From Zarea fungicola (taxonomy: Eukaryota > Ascomycota > Sordariomycetes > Hypocreales > Cordycipitaceae): a stretch of DNA of 64,000 nt. A model generated the notes under the pieces. It ran no database searches and was not told where the DNA came from. It was given only the letters and a program-made list of their open reading frames with translations. Position 1 is the stretch's first letter, and every line of letters starts with the position of its first letter. This document shows positions 9,556-20,469 of this stretch, in pieces. Location: the NCBI GenBank assembly GCA_900169235.1, contig FWCC01000403.1, forward strand, positions 116,844-180,843, given 5' to 3'. Made by a program: the position numbers and the translations under genes.

Positions 9556-10524
9556 TCATGACCGAATCTTGACCCGTACCACTACGCCCCAGCCCGTATT
9601 GCTTTCCCATATACCCATTTCATTCTCCCGCCGGAACGTCACCTCTTCTGCCGTGACGGCCATCGACACATCCTCTTCCACCCGTACAGAAGTAAGCCGG
9701 GGCGTTGGAGTCGTCGGCGTGCTCACCTCACTGCCACTGCCACTCTTGTTCTTGCTGCTGCCCAATATACTCCACCTCGACTTTGCCTTTTTCGCTTCCG
9801 CCACCTTGGCCGCGACCGTCTGCCGGTCTACAGCAACGACCTTGCGCGCCGGCTGCAGGTATCTCGCCAACCGCCTCGCCATATCCTCATCCGACCACCA
9901 CAGCTCCTTGTCTGACCTTGACGATGACAAATCTCCTTGACTGCCACCATGTCGTGCGTCGTCACCCCATCGACCCCAGCCATCAAACTCTGAGCCACTA
10001 CTCGCTGCCGCCGCCGCTGTCGTTGTTGTAGTGGGTGGCGGTGCCTGCTTCCTATCCCCCGTCATCTTGGCCGGCAGCGTCGTCTGCACCCTGAGAAGCT
10101 CATGCGTCTCGCCGCTCCTCCCCCTGTGCGTCTCCGAGGGCATCCAGTCCCGCGCCACGGCCGGGTCCGGCACAAGGGTCATCTGCACGAGCCGCGGCGG
10201 CGGATCCATGGCCGCCACCGAGGCCAGCATGTCCTCGACGTGCGGAATCAGCAGCGAGAGCAGCCGCGTGTCGCTCTGGTCCTGCAGCGAGGCGCGGGTC
10301 GCCTGCTGGTCGCGGATCTGGCAGCGCATGGACGCGAGCTGCGCGGCAAAGAGCGAGTCTGGGTGTATCGTCGAGGAGGGGGAGAGCGGTGTCGCGGCCG
10401 AGTACGCCGGTGCCAGGCCGCTGCCGCCGCTGCTGTTCACGAATGTCGGCTGGTCCGCCGTGTATGGTGGTGGGAGCTCGCCATCCCCCAGGAAGTTGGT
10501 GTCCTCGGACGGTTGTTTTGACAT
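9556..10524 (-). CDS. Hypothetical protein with N-terminal PPPY motif
   Basis: A 322-residue protein of unknown function. I start it at the ATG at 10524-10522 because the upstream extension of the frame reads like untranslated sequence, whereas downstream the protein begins with a proline-rich low-complexity head carrying PPPY (a possible ligand for WW-domain proteins such as Rsp5/Nedd4-type ubiquitin ligases). It continues with a helical middle region containing SLFAAQLASMRCQIRDQQ and LLSLLIPHVEDMLASV. A Thr/Ala/Ser-rich linker follows, then a short conserved-looking block (ELWWSDEDMARRLARYL), then a basic KK-rich stretch. No signal peptide or membrane segment is present. It is probably a conserved ascomycete cytosolic protein; family name not recognised. 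Confidence 0.75.
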   Translation of the reverse strand: MSKQPSEDTNFLGDGELPPPYTADQPTFVNSSGGSGLAPAYSAATPLSPSSTIHPDSLFAAQLASMRCQIRDQQATRASLQDQSDTRLLSLLIPHVEDMLASVAAMDPPPRLVQMTLVPDPAVARDWMPSETHRGRSGETHELLRVQTTLPAKMTGDRKQAPPPTTTTTAAAAASSGSEFDGWGRWGDDARHGGSQGDLSSSRSDKELWWSDEDMARRLARYLQPARKVVAVDRQTVAAKVAEAKKAKSRWSILGSSKNKSGSGSEVSTPTTPTPRLTSVRVEEDVSMAVTAEEVTFRRENEMGIWESNTGWGVVVRVKIRS

Positions 10525-11115
10525 TGCTGTACTAGTCCTTTGCCTCTCTTTTTTTTTTGTCCTCTTTACCCCTGTGTGTAGATGAAGAGTTTCCCTAGCT
10601 GTATGTGTTGTGTTGGGCAATGAGGCTCTCACTCCATCAGCATCCAAGTTTATTACCTGCGACACAGGTGACCGCCTCATTATGCCTCGCACAAGGCAAC
10701 GCCCGGAAACCATATTTAGTGCACCGCCTCACTGCAACTCCACTGTAGAAAAACTGTAGATTTCGTCGCGCGACGCCCAGTGGCCGCCCGGCCCGCTGAA
10801 GCTGAAAGACGCCTTGTTTATTAGCGCCCAAAGACCCCTGAAGCTATGTTGCCATGGTGTCGGGGGGCATGGTGTAAGTTGATTCTCCAAGACTACCACT
10901 CAGCCTTGCACAGCCGAGACCAACAGCTTTAGCACTGTTGGAGTTCTCAGCTTGATGATTGTTTTTAATTCACTTTTAAACTACTGCCATGACGTCACTT
11001 TCTTGCAACGGCGCATAGTGGGTTATCTGCCGCGTTGCCTGGCAAGATGTCTCTATTGACTTTAAACATGTTCGCCTGAGGAATCTATAGAGCAACCCAA
11101 AGACCATGAAACCAT
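10525..11115. other. Intergenic, no gene seen
   Basis: Promoter side of the PPPY-motif gene and 3' flank of the Lys/Gly-rich gene. A poly-T run lies at about 10549-10558. Confidence 0.45.
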
Positions 11116-11685
11116 TTATGCCGGGGGAAGAGCCGAGGGAACGTCAGTCGTGGCGACGTTGTTGACTTGACCGGCGTCAGCGGCAGCAGAGGTGCTGGCA
11201 GCGGCGGCAGCGGCGCTCGTCGTGCTGGCGGCGGCTGCGTTCTTCTTGCCTTTGCCCTTGCCCTTGCCCTTGCCTTTCTTTCCCTTGCCCTTGCCCTTGC
11301 CTTTCTTTCCCTTGCCCTTACCCTTCTTTCCCTTACCCTTGCCCTTCTTGCCCTTTCCCTTGCCCTTCTTGCCCTTTCCTTTGCCCTTGGCCTTTCCGGC
11401 GGCAGCATCGGCACCAGCAGCGGGGGCTGCGTCGGCGGCGGCGTCGGCGCGAGTAGCCAGGCCGGTGTCGTCCTCCTCCTCGTCATCATCGGCGTCGGCA
11501 TCATCGACGGCCAGGTCGGTGACGTCGGCCTCTTGTCTGGCCTTGAGGGTGTATACGTCTGAGACCTCGGCGGCGGCGCGCGCGGCAATCACATCGCGCT
11601 TCTCATTCTCGACGAGGTCGTTGAGGGGTGCGGCCAGCGCACCAGCGAGGAGGGAAACAAGAACGGTGGTAGTGGTAAACTTCAT
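11116..11685 (-). CDS. Secreted acidic/Lys-Gly-repeat protein
   Basis: A 189-residue protein with a clear signal peptide (MKFTTTTVLVSLLAGALA). A possible Kex2-type Lys-Arg site follows at residues 29-30, then an acidic block (DDADADDDEEEDD, about 61-73). An Ala-rich linker leads to a striking array at about 97-149 made almost only of glycine and lysine, with units such as GKGKGKK repeated about six times. The tail is Ala/Ser/Thr-rich. No known enzyme domain is present. The array is strongly cationic and each unit ends in a dibasic KK, so it could bind polyanions (cell-wall phosphates, DNA, heparin-like polymers) or be trimmed into short peptides; both are inference. A single exon is assumed. 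Repeat copy number could vary between strains. Confidence 0.8.
   Translation of the reverse strand: MKFTTTTVLVSLLAGALAAPLNDLVENEKRDVIAARAAAEVSDVYTLKARQEADVTDLAVDDADADDDEEEDDTGLATRADAAADAAPAAGADAAAGKAKGKGKGKKGKGKGKKGKGKGKKGKGKGKKGKGKGKGKKGKGKGKGKGKKNAAAASTTSAAAAAASTSAAADAGQVNNVATTDVPSALPPA
11230..11398. repeat. Coding microrepeat array (Gly-Lys units)
   Basis: On the plus strand the block reads as repeated CTTGCCC/CTTACCC/CTTTCCC hexamer-like units with TTCTT interruptions. It encodes the GK/GKK array of the minus-strand secreted protein. Confidence 0.85.
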
Positions 11686-14600
11686 TTTTCCAGAAAATGA
11701 AAGGTATTAAAGAATTGAAAAGAAGAAGAAGAAGAAGAGAAGGGAAGAAGGGTGGGAATTATTGTAGGATGAAATGGTTGGATGATGAGGATTCTTTCGT
11801 CTCTAGATTGCGAATGTCCTGCCTCTATATATATGTCCATTTGGATTTGACATTCTCGAAACAACACGCATACAATGATTGACAGAGTGCAAAGTCTAGA
11901 ACGTATCATCCGCTTGGTTCGGCATGCCTCCGTGCCTGGAGTTGGCTTGAAACTCAGCATGAGACTGGATGATGCCGATTGCCACATTGGGATCGGCCTA
12001 GAACCTGAATTCGCCGAGGGGCTGGCATGGGAGGACTAGCGTAACACAAAGCAGCCTGCCAGATTGTAAGCCAAAGCTTTCATTAAGCTTGAAGAAGCAA
12101 AAGTACAGCATCCTCTTTATTATGCTCTGTAGCTGAGAAAATGCAACAGCCTCAAGATAGAAAGACAATGCCATAATGTGGCCTCGCCCATGCATGCCAA
12201 GCGATGAACAGAAAAATTACCCCATCATGTCTTCTGTAACGAAGTCCCACTAATCGTCTGAACAGCTGCAAAAAACAAAGCTAATAAACGTGGACTTTGG
12301 GCAAGCTAACCGAAAATCGCCCTCAGCTACCTGTTGCATACCGATGCACATCTCAACCAACTGCCCACAATGAGGGCTGAAGGCCTAGTCGGAATGCGGG
12401 AAAATCGACACACAAAACGGCACCAATGTCTTGGCTTTTGACTTGGCTTTTTTGTCTCTTGCCTGGTATTCCTGCCGATTGCCATTTACAGCCACCTCCT
12501 GCGTTCACCAAAACAACTTGTCAAACTGGGGGTCCAAAGCGCGGTGGGGGGCGTGACGGTGACCGTGTTGATCTCGCAACGCATCAGCGTTTCAAGGGTT
12601 AGGGGGTTGTTGCTCTCCCCGTTTCAACAAAGGTTGCAGCGCGTGGCGACTGCGCCGCTAGGAGACTTTTCTCCATGTTTTACAGCGGTGCAGGGAAAAG
12701 AGAGCAGAGACAAATCTACATCGGGCTGAAACTAAGTTTATGGCCAACTTTTCCGGTAGCCTTAAAACTCTTGGCATGCAGGATGCAGTGTGAGGTGAGT
12801 GCCGGTCAGTGCAAAAGAAGAGTCTCAAGCATCTCTTCTTGAGAATTCTCTTTGGCAGCATTTTGAGCCCTTTAACAATGGTATTTGTCAAATTCAGTGC
12901 ATGAGTGCATATGGGACATGGCAACAGTGCACTGTTCCAAGTGACGAGTAGGAAATGCTCAAGTTTCAATAAATGCAGCGCTTGTAGAAACAAGTCCGCT
13001 GCGTAGCTACGGAGCTCACAACTTACATAAAACATACAAACCAGCAGGGTCTAGGGCAGTAAAAAGGACCCTAGCCAGGTACTTCTCTCGCGCTCGTTTC
13101 GTGACTAGGACACTTGCGTGATACTAGGCCGGGGGGTTCGCCATTGCCATCATGCCATCCTTTTGGGGCACGTAGGTAGGCCTATTCTTAGAATGAGGAC
13201 AATCATGGCCTGTTTTTACGGGCCGCTATGAAGTTTGAGGTATCTGAAAACGGTTCCCATCTTCATTTAAGATCATCCCATCTCCACTTCAAAGGGTTCG
13301 TCGAGACAGGGGAAGCCTACGTGCCTACGTATGTCAGGCCCGGCACAACAGGATGCCGGGGGAAAAGGCGCTTAAAACATGCCTATCCAGCCAATCAGTT
13401 AGCTGCATGAAACTGAAGATCAGCTCTTTGAAGCCTTTGGTTTGGTCGAGTACCAGTTCTTGGACTCCATTGAGGACTGAGAGTTGTATTTTACAGGCGT
13501 ACCTCCTGTTACTGTTTTAATCATGGGCCCCAACCGAGTCCATCACTCCAAAAAAGTTGCCGAAGATCCGTGCCGATATACACAGCGGATTTATTTACTG
13601 TTACTCTGTAGACCTTGTCATTCTCATGAGTTTTTTGCAGTTGAAGCGCCTCACAATCTACGCGACTCGGAGTTCATGATGCAAATGAAGCTGTACTAGA
13701 AAATGTATTGACAACGTTCCCTGTATTTAATTCCGAGAAATAGGAATATTTGTTGAAGTATTTCCTTTTACAAATTTGTCAGAACCTATGGACGGCAACA
13801 CCCGCAGATGAATACAGTTCTCCTGGTTTGCGAGCACTTTAGGGTAGTGGCATGCCACCAGCAACAAATGGCTGCCAAAGAGGCACGCGGAGCATTTGCT
13901 GCTACTTCTATTTCATGCCTGAAAAATATATGCAAGTCATCATTTTATTGCCTGGGAGTACAATAGTTATTGGTCACGTCATCTATTGCGCATGTCTAAT
14001 TGGTGTCTCGCTATTGGTCCAGGTTCAAATAAAAAGAAAATAATGACGGAAGAAAAACAAGGAAATAACACAATTAGGACAACCAAAACCATAAACAAGA
14101 CAATCAAGACACTCAATAGAGCAGTGATAAGACAATTAAGAAAACAAATAAATCCCGAAAATTAGGATTATAAAGAAAACGAGGAGGACGAGGAGGATGA
14201 AGACGAGCACAGTCTCTGTTTAACAGTCAGTCGCTGGACATAACCAGCTGCGGAGCAAGCGAGAATCATCACCATTCTCCAATGCCAAAGGAGCAGCCAC
14301 GCTTTGCATAGACATGATCGACATGAATAAAAAGGCAGAATTTAAGGGTAACGGCTAGCTCGAAACAAGTGCATAAACGGTGGCAGCCATTTATTTGGCA
14401 GCGCATTGGTAAAGTATACTCCATCGCTCGCTTTTGTAAAAGTGAGTCGAAATTCCCTACTGGAGTGGTCTACTAATCTGCCGTTGTGAGAAACCTTTGA
14501 TGCATCGAGAGACCTGCATGCCGGCATGCCAGCCAACAGTGGAATCCACGTGCCAGAAACGCGTAAAACGGAGGCCATTTACAGGGTCAACTGGCTCAGC

Positions 14601-15343
14601 GTCTAATAGCCTCGCTGATTGGAAATAACTTCAGTCCGTCGCTGAGTGGCTCCATGCCGGTAACAAAGAGCGAATGTCCGGTTCGCTGTGTCTTTTGCCG
14701 TGGAGGTCAGCCTTACGACCTGAATTGGTACAGTGAACTCGGGCTTCTCTGTTTCTCACTGAAAGCGTCTCGGTTAAAGGCGACGGCTATTTTCGCCTTC
14801 CTTACTCGGTATATGGTAACGTTGATTTTACGATGCAAAAGTAAGCACCAGCCAGTGGAGTTGCGACTTTAGACTGGCGCCAACCGAGATTCGCCGCATG
14901 GCCGTATGGAGTACTGTTTATCGGCCCGATTCCTGATTATGTAGATCGTTCCAAGGGTTCTCCAGGATAGTCAGCTATACATGATGCTTACTCCAGTTCC
15001 CGGGGTCTACCGGGGAAAATTAAATTAATGCTTGCTGATTGAGGCTGCGTATATTACGTGTATGGCGCAACATACCTAAATTCTTTGCCGCTAGAGCTTG
15101 ATGAGTCCATTGTCAAAGCCACTTTGCACCTCAATTTGGGTTGCAGAGACAGTTCAGAGCCCTCCTAGCTGCCGGTCTTACCGGTAGTTACAATAAAAAA
15201 TGTAACGCTTATCCCCTTAGTAAACGTCCCTTCCAAGCCATGTATATAGTTGATTCCCGCGTCAGTAGCCAAAGATATTTTTTATCGCCAGTCTTCATAA
15301 ACCTTGCAAGCCATCTAGCCAGTACACCAAATACGCAAGAATT
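11686..15343. other. 3.6-kb gene-poor stretch
   Basis: I see no convincing coding region, tRNA or transposase. The first bases upstream of the Lys/Gly gene hold a GAA-rich purine tract and a TATATA run near 11828. Around 14030-14200 there is an A-rich low-complexity tract with scattered GACAAT-like words and a GAGGACGA tail. Short open frames (60-125 codons) show no protein-like composition. It may hold long upstream regulatory sequence or non-coding RNA; nothing in the bases proves that. Confidence 0.4.
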
Positions 15344-16599
15344 ATGGCGACTTCCAAGACAGCTGGGCTCCTCTCCATCCTGCTCACCTTGGCCCCGGCT
15401 TTTGTGGCTGCCGATGTCAATCCTGGGTTTGACGTAAACAATGCGGCCCAGGTGATGACTGATAAAGCCGGCCAATCATGGGAATGGGGCACTGCCGCTG
15501 AGGCGCTCCTCGAACTCTACAACAACGAGCTTTCAGTCTTCGGACCCAATCCTTTCCCGAACGGCAATGTTCCCAAGGCTGATCCTTCAGTCTACTCGCT
15601 GTCATATGCAAAGCCACATATCAATCGCGATTCGCAGGTTCTTGTGGACAACTCTGCTGTTGGTGATCCCGCATCGTTGGGTGTCTCTGCTATTTTGCTT
15701 GGCCAGTCCGACAATGTTTACATTGGAGCTGCAGAGCGTCAAGCGGATTATCTGCTCAATATTGCCCCGAAATGGGACAATGGTGCCATCTCCCATAGGC
15801 CCGACGTCGCTGAGCTATGGGCGGACAACATGGCCATGTCGTTTCCGTTCTGTAAGTCTGCGATAATCCTTGATCTCATGTATTACAAAATAGATGATAT
15901 ATGGGGAAGTATCTGAATAAAACAGAGATTTGGTGTACATGACAAACGAAGCTAACTCACGCAACTACAGTGGCATACCAAGCTGTGTCTACCAATGACC
16001 TGGGCCTTATGGCAGAGACTGTGCGACAATGTGGGCTGCAGCGTGAAGTGCTCATCAGCGGTAACGGTCAATGCTGGCAACATATCATCGGTCCTCAGTC
16101 TCAAGATACTGGGCTCTGGTCGACTGGCAACGGCTGGGCTGCCTATGGCATGACCCGGGTGCTTCATACTCTCCAAAAGTGGCCCAAATCGGCGGGCATG
16201 ACTAATGAGGCAGGTCAACTGAAGGGTTGGATAAAGGAGATTTTGGATTGCGCCATGGGATCTGATACCGGCGACAAAGGTTTGCTGCGAAACTACTTGG
16301 ATGACGGCAGCTGGTTCGGTGAGATCTCTGGAACTGCTGTCCTGTCTGCAGTAGCCTATCGCATGGCTGTCAACGACCCTTCCATGTTTCCCCAGGCGTA
16401 CATTGACTGGGCAGACCGCAATCGCCAAGCTTTATCTCACCAGCAGGGAGGTGATGGCGTATTTGTTCCGGCGGTGAACCCATACAATTGGCACGACCGA
16501 AATCCCTATTACAATGGATCCCCCGAGGGCCAAGCATTTACTGTTTATCTCTACACAGCATATCGGGATTGTGTCGAGCACAGTGTATGCAAGCAGTAG
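15344..16599 (+). CDS. Secreted six-hairpin glycosidase (GH105/GH88-like), 2 exons
   Basis: A 378-residue secreted enzyme after removal of one intron: exon 1 15344-15851, intron 15852-15970 (119 bp, GTAAGT donor, CTAAC branch site, CAG acceptor), exon 2 15971-16599. It starts with a signal peptide (LLSILLTLAPAFVAA). Conserved blocks are the ISHRPDVAELWAD segment near 150, with the Asp expected in the active site, and GLWSTGNGWAAYGMTRVL in the second half. Both resemble fungal members annotated as unsaturated rhamnogalacturonyl hydrolase/YteR-like (alpha/alpha six-hairpin fold). Such enzymes act on unsaturated sugar ends left by polysaccharide lyases. The family call is good; the exact substrate is not established. 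A TATATAG sequence lies about 100 bp before the ATG. Confidence 0.85.
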
Positions 16600-16964
16600 T
16601 TTACGGGGCTGGTGGGATCAAATTGTACATAGCGTTCAATGCAGATATCAAGTTGGCACTGTTTCTTGGCCTATACTTTCTCCAGACTTCATTGCTGATT
16701 GTATTTTGTGACAATATGATGGATATTAAAAGATCAATAAATTGAGTTACGAAGATGTAATCTGACATTACTTGAACCATCTGTCTCAATTGCTCAGTAG
16801 TCGTCTATCCACCACCTGGTTCCCCAGACATTCATACTCTACGCCAATTTTAACAACGCGCACGTGAATAAAACAAAGACAAAAAAAGAGGTCATAGAAT
16901 TTTTATATACACTAAAAGTATTTATGTGACAGTTTTCGATATATATACGCGCGTAGCGCATCAC
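16600..16964. other. Convergent 3' flanks
   Basis: 365 AT-rich bases between the tail ends of the glycosidase (+) and the lysozyme-like gene (-). No gene seen. Confidence 0.5.
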
Positions 16965-17720
16965 CTAGCAGAGTGACCCCCCACCACAATTCTGTGTGCA
17001 GCTGTACATGCCATCCAGATTTTGGTTTGCTCCGTACATGTCGTATCCTTGGAACCAACCATTCAGCGTTTCATGTAGATAATTCAAGTTCTGCGGCACT
17101 CCGTGTGCCTGGCCCTCACCGGAGCACGGATAATCCTCCGTCAGGCCCCTTCCGCCATTGAGACCCGTCCCATCGCTGGCAGTGAACCAGCCATTGTAGG
17201 ATCCGAGCGCGTGCACGGCATTGCCGCCCGTGTTATCAAGTGCGGCGCGCAGGACGTGAGCGCCGCAGTCGACGTTGTCCTGGATGGGATACTGGCAGTC
17301 GGAACGACCATTCTGGCAGTTGCCGGGGTCACACTGCATCAGCCCAGGCGTCGGGCCGCCGGCATCCGCGTTGCAGGATGACTCTTGCATGGCGATGAAG
17401 GCCAGGATGGCAGGGTCAATGTTGTACTTTTGGCCGGAGCTCTTGAAGTACTGGTCATACTGTCTGCATGCTCCGCCGATGCCGTTGTAGTAGTCGTCGA
17501 GCGAGATGTGTGCAATCTGGTTGATGTCGAGGAACGGAGGCTCCCAGCCATTGCCCTTTACACCAGTGTTCAGCCACTCCTCGGAGCCATTGGGCCCGCA
17601 CGCATTGTTACCTCCCTGGGTTGGATCACAGGCACCTTGGGCGCTGGGGTTGATTGCGGCGGCGGCGAGGCTTGCGGCAGCAAGGATAGTACTGCTGATT
17701 GTGGCGGACGTGGAAGGCAT
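16965..17720 (-). CDS. Secreted lysozyme/lytic-transglycosylase-fold protein (GH23-like)
   Basis: A 251-residue intronless protein with a signal peptide (ILAAASLAAAAINPSAQG) and many cysteines. The middle matches the SLT/goose-type lysozyme fold: PAILAFIAMQESSCNADAGG with the candidate catalytic Glu113, followed by PGLMQ at about 125-129, the usual downstream motif of lytic transglycosylases. A later block (AHVLRAALDNTGGNAVHALGSYNGW) matches the helical part with the conserved A-x-Y-N/S-G-W. Such enzymes cleave peptidoglycan between MurNAc and GlcNAc. In a fungus the natural use would be attack on bacterial walls, or an adapted activity on chitin-like polymers; that is inference. Secretion and extra cysteines suggest disulfide-stabilised extracellular action. 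Confidence 0.82.
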   Translation of the reverse strand: MPSTSATISSTILAAASLAAAAINPSAQGACDPTQGGNNACGPNGSEEWLNTGVKGNGWEPPFLDINQIAHISLDDYYNGIGGACRQYDQYFKSSGQKYNIDPAILAFIAMQESSCNADAGGPTPGLMQCDPGNCQNGRSDCQYPIQDNVDCGAHVLRAALDNTGGNAVHALGSYNGWFTASDGTGLNGGRGLTEDYPCSGEGQAHGVPQNLNYLHETLNGWFQGYDMYGANQNLDGMYSCTQNCGGGSLC

Positions 17721-19375
17721 TGCACAAGATTTTGGGCTGCTACTCTATCGTCTAAATCGAAGAGCTGATTGCTGTTTTTGGCTTTGTTTTGTTTGTCTGA
17801 TTACTGATACTATGGTATGCCGTGTGGCCGTAGAGCCTTAAATAACCTTTGGCCATGCCCGAGATCATGGCTTGAGGATCTGTCGGTTGTCAGTTCTTCA
17901 ACATAAGCACTTGCCTGGGAGGAGCGAAAGTTCGGTCCTCTAAATCTACATCGGACCGAATCAACATTAATTCGACACAATGGCGTAAAAGAAACTGGGA
18001 ACTAACAAGGAGAATTGCGAGGACACTCCGCTGATCGGCGGTTTCAACTAACAAGCTTATGCTTCGCCCAGGCCTAGGCCACATGCCTTGCCGACAGCCC
18101 CCGAACCGACACACGTCGGTGCGCATCTCAGCAATGCCGACGGAATGTTGCTCGCAGAAATTTTCTTTTTGGGAAAGCGCGTTTAAACTAGTTCAAGGTG
18201 ACGTTGTATTTTGTTGCAGTCAGTCGTGGCAGTTGTAGAAAGTTAATCTGTCTAGTCTCGTCCACTTTTCTTGTCACCAACTGCGTTTACCCTCTATGAA
18301 CCTGACTTCACTACTCTGTAACCTAGCTTAAATACTTTATTTAATAGAGGGAGAGCAGTTTACTCTAGACTGTTCCGCACCGCCCGTGACGTGACTGTCC
18401 CGTAAAAGCTAGCTGAGTCGAAATCCGCAGCGGATACTATTGCTCTACATTAAGGACCAGTACGAAGATAACGGGTGGATGAAGCGAATGCCTAATGTAG
18501 CCCTATGCGCCGAAATGGCCGCAATATGCACGCCGATCAGAGAAAGGAATGGACATTTCGCGGGGAAGGCCCGAAAAGGAAGGAGGTTTAGACGGTGATT
18601 GGTGATAGTCTCATGTTTGAGTACAACTGAGACCCACAGGTTCTTAATACCAGTAGCCAATGCTTGTGCTCCTCAACCACACAGTCGACGTCATTGCTTC
18701 TCAGCGATGGGCTTGGGCGGCATAGTATCGGTGTTCCAAGCCGTCGATGTGGCGCTTCACGCTAAAGTCTCACTAAGATGTTTGGTGGTGGCAGCAGCCT
18801 TCAGAACGCTTACTCCATTATGAAAGATTGCCGGAACAAGGCCGCTGGTTTAATTGTCGCGAAATACTCGGTGTTGAGACACTAGTTGTAGATTACTCGT
18901 TCCGCTGCAGATTCCGCAAGTCTGTACTCTAGCTTCATCAATACCGCCGCTGTCAAGCCGGCTGTTAAGTACGGCGCAACGTTAAATTTGACACTCATCA
19001 TGCATAACTTGATCACAGCTACTGCTGCCTCTGCATGCCGTGCAGGAGCTTAAGTAGGCGTTGAGTAGATACCTACTCTTGGCGCACCAGTAATACGTTC
19101 AAGCTGGCGCAACAAAGATAACTTGTACTTCCACTGTAGAGGGTCAAATTCGATCATTCACTCTCACTAAGTAATGTCATAATGATGTATTTTTTTTTAA
19201 CAAAAACAACACAAATGCTAGGGTCAGTTGAGACTATCCCAGAAGACTAGAACTTTGGTTTTCCCCAAGAATAGTCTCTCGGTTTACCTTTGGATGTACG
19301 ATAATGACAGATTTTGGATTATACAACCAACAAATAAATTGTAATCGCGATTCCCCCACGATTTCTAATCCTTGT
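17721..19375. other. Intergenic, no gene seen
   Basis: Upstream region of the lysozyme-like gene (TTAAATA-like sequence near 17838) followed by about 1.5 kb with no convincing coding region. A T-rich run lies near 19190-19198. Confidence 0.45.
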
Positions 19376-19844
19376 TTAATCTTCCTTGCTAATCTCCGCC
19401 AACTCCAAAAGGACTCGCTGTCCATTTTCAATACCGACAGTAGCGACCGTCACACTTGTCACCCTGCTTGTCTCCCCAGTCTGCTTGTTTACTTGCAGGA
19501 ACTTGCCGACTTGGGCGACGCTGCCCGCGCCAGAACCATCAGATTTCTCCCAACTCAAGGTTTCAACGCTTGACTCTCGAGTAAATGTGAATTCTTCCCT
19601 TGCGCTTTTGACGGCACTCAGGAATTGGGCGTAGGTAAGCTTGTCAATATTTATCCTGGTACGTGTAAGCCGGCCGCCATCAACACGGAACAGCAAGTAT
19701 CTACCTGGCAGAGAAATTAGGACTGATGAGCTTGCCAAAAGTCTCAGTTGATACTTCGTTGTCTGGCTGGAAGAAGATTTTTTCGAAAGCATCATCAACC
19801 CAGCTAGCGAGAGAGGCGGGAGGCTGGCTGGAATCCTTTGACAT
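19376..19844 (-). CDS. Small NTF2/SnoaL-like protein, 2 exons
   Basis: A 139-residue protein: exon 1 19844-19705, intron 19704-19656 (49 bp, GTAGAT donor, CAG acceptor), exon 2 19655-19376. The start ATG at 19844 begins MSKDSSQPPASLASWVDDAF. The N-terminal helix, the YAQFLSAVKSARE segment and the strand-rich C-terminal half (VTSVTVATVGIENGQRVLLELAEI) look like the NTF2-like/SnoaL cone fold, common among small fungal proteins of unknown function. No signal peptide. Upstream on the same strand is a Zn2Cys6 regulator, and the 625 bp between them hold CGG palindromes, so this gene could be a direct target. Fold call is by pattern only. Confidence 0.68.
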
Positions 19845-19985
19845 TTTGTATGTATGAGATGGAGGCAGTATGTCACTCTGTAGGCGCAATAGTCTCATTG
19901 ACTGTGAGATAGGAACAGAAATGATAACCCGAGAGCACTCCTTATATAAATCCTGCTGAGTGGTCTCAGCGCTGGAGGCGAGTGG

Positions 19986-20051
19986 GTGAAGCTCCCGAAG
20001 CTCCGTGTCAAGCACGGTGGAACTTGCGGAGCTCCGCTGTGGGAGCTTCAC
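19986..20051. promoter_or_regulatory. CGG palindrome inside an inverted repeat upstream of the NTF2-like gene
   Basis: GCGGAGCTCCGC at 20026-20037 is a perfect 12-bp palindrome containing CGG-N4-CCG, the layout read by Zn2Cys6 dimers. It lies between arms of a perfect 11-bp inverted repeat, GTGAAGCTCCC at 19986-19996 and GGGAGCTTCAC at 20041-20051. It is about 190 bases before the NTF2-like gene's ATG and downstream of a Zn2Cys6 gene. Binding is inferred. Confidence 0.45.
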
Positions 20052-20469
20052 AGGTTCCGCAGCTGTTGAGGGCGCCTTGACAATCGAAGAATTTTATTTT
20101 AAAGAGGATACTGGGTTTATACTACAGTTATTTTGTCGATTCAAACTTGACAGATTCATAGCTGTGGCCGTTGTCACATTACGGCCAGAGTCATCCGACC
20201 GCAACGGCGCCGCCTGCTGAAACCTTGAATGACATCCGCAGACATTGTACCCTTTTTTCACTGGGGAACGATTGTCGAAAAAAAGAACTTCTATAGTGCT
20301 GCTCTGGCAAAGTTCCGCGAGTGAGTTCCGCAATTGGAGTACTGCGACGCAGTTGATTGCTCTTGCTTATGGAATGATGGAGGTATGACGAAGTTGATCA
20401 AGCTGGTCTCTCGTGACTCGGGCAAGTTATTCTATCCCATTTTAATCGTTTAAAATTTTGCTCAACATA
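20052..20469. other. Rest of the interval between regulator and NTF2-like gene
   Basis: No gene seen. It holds the 3' flank of the regulator gene and the distal promoter of the small gene. Confidence 0.45.

Noticed and set aside
12658..13035. 125-codon minus frame in the gene-poor stretch
   Set aside because: No recognisable motif and chance-like composition with an AT-rich surround.
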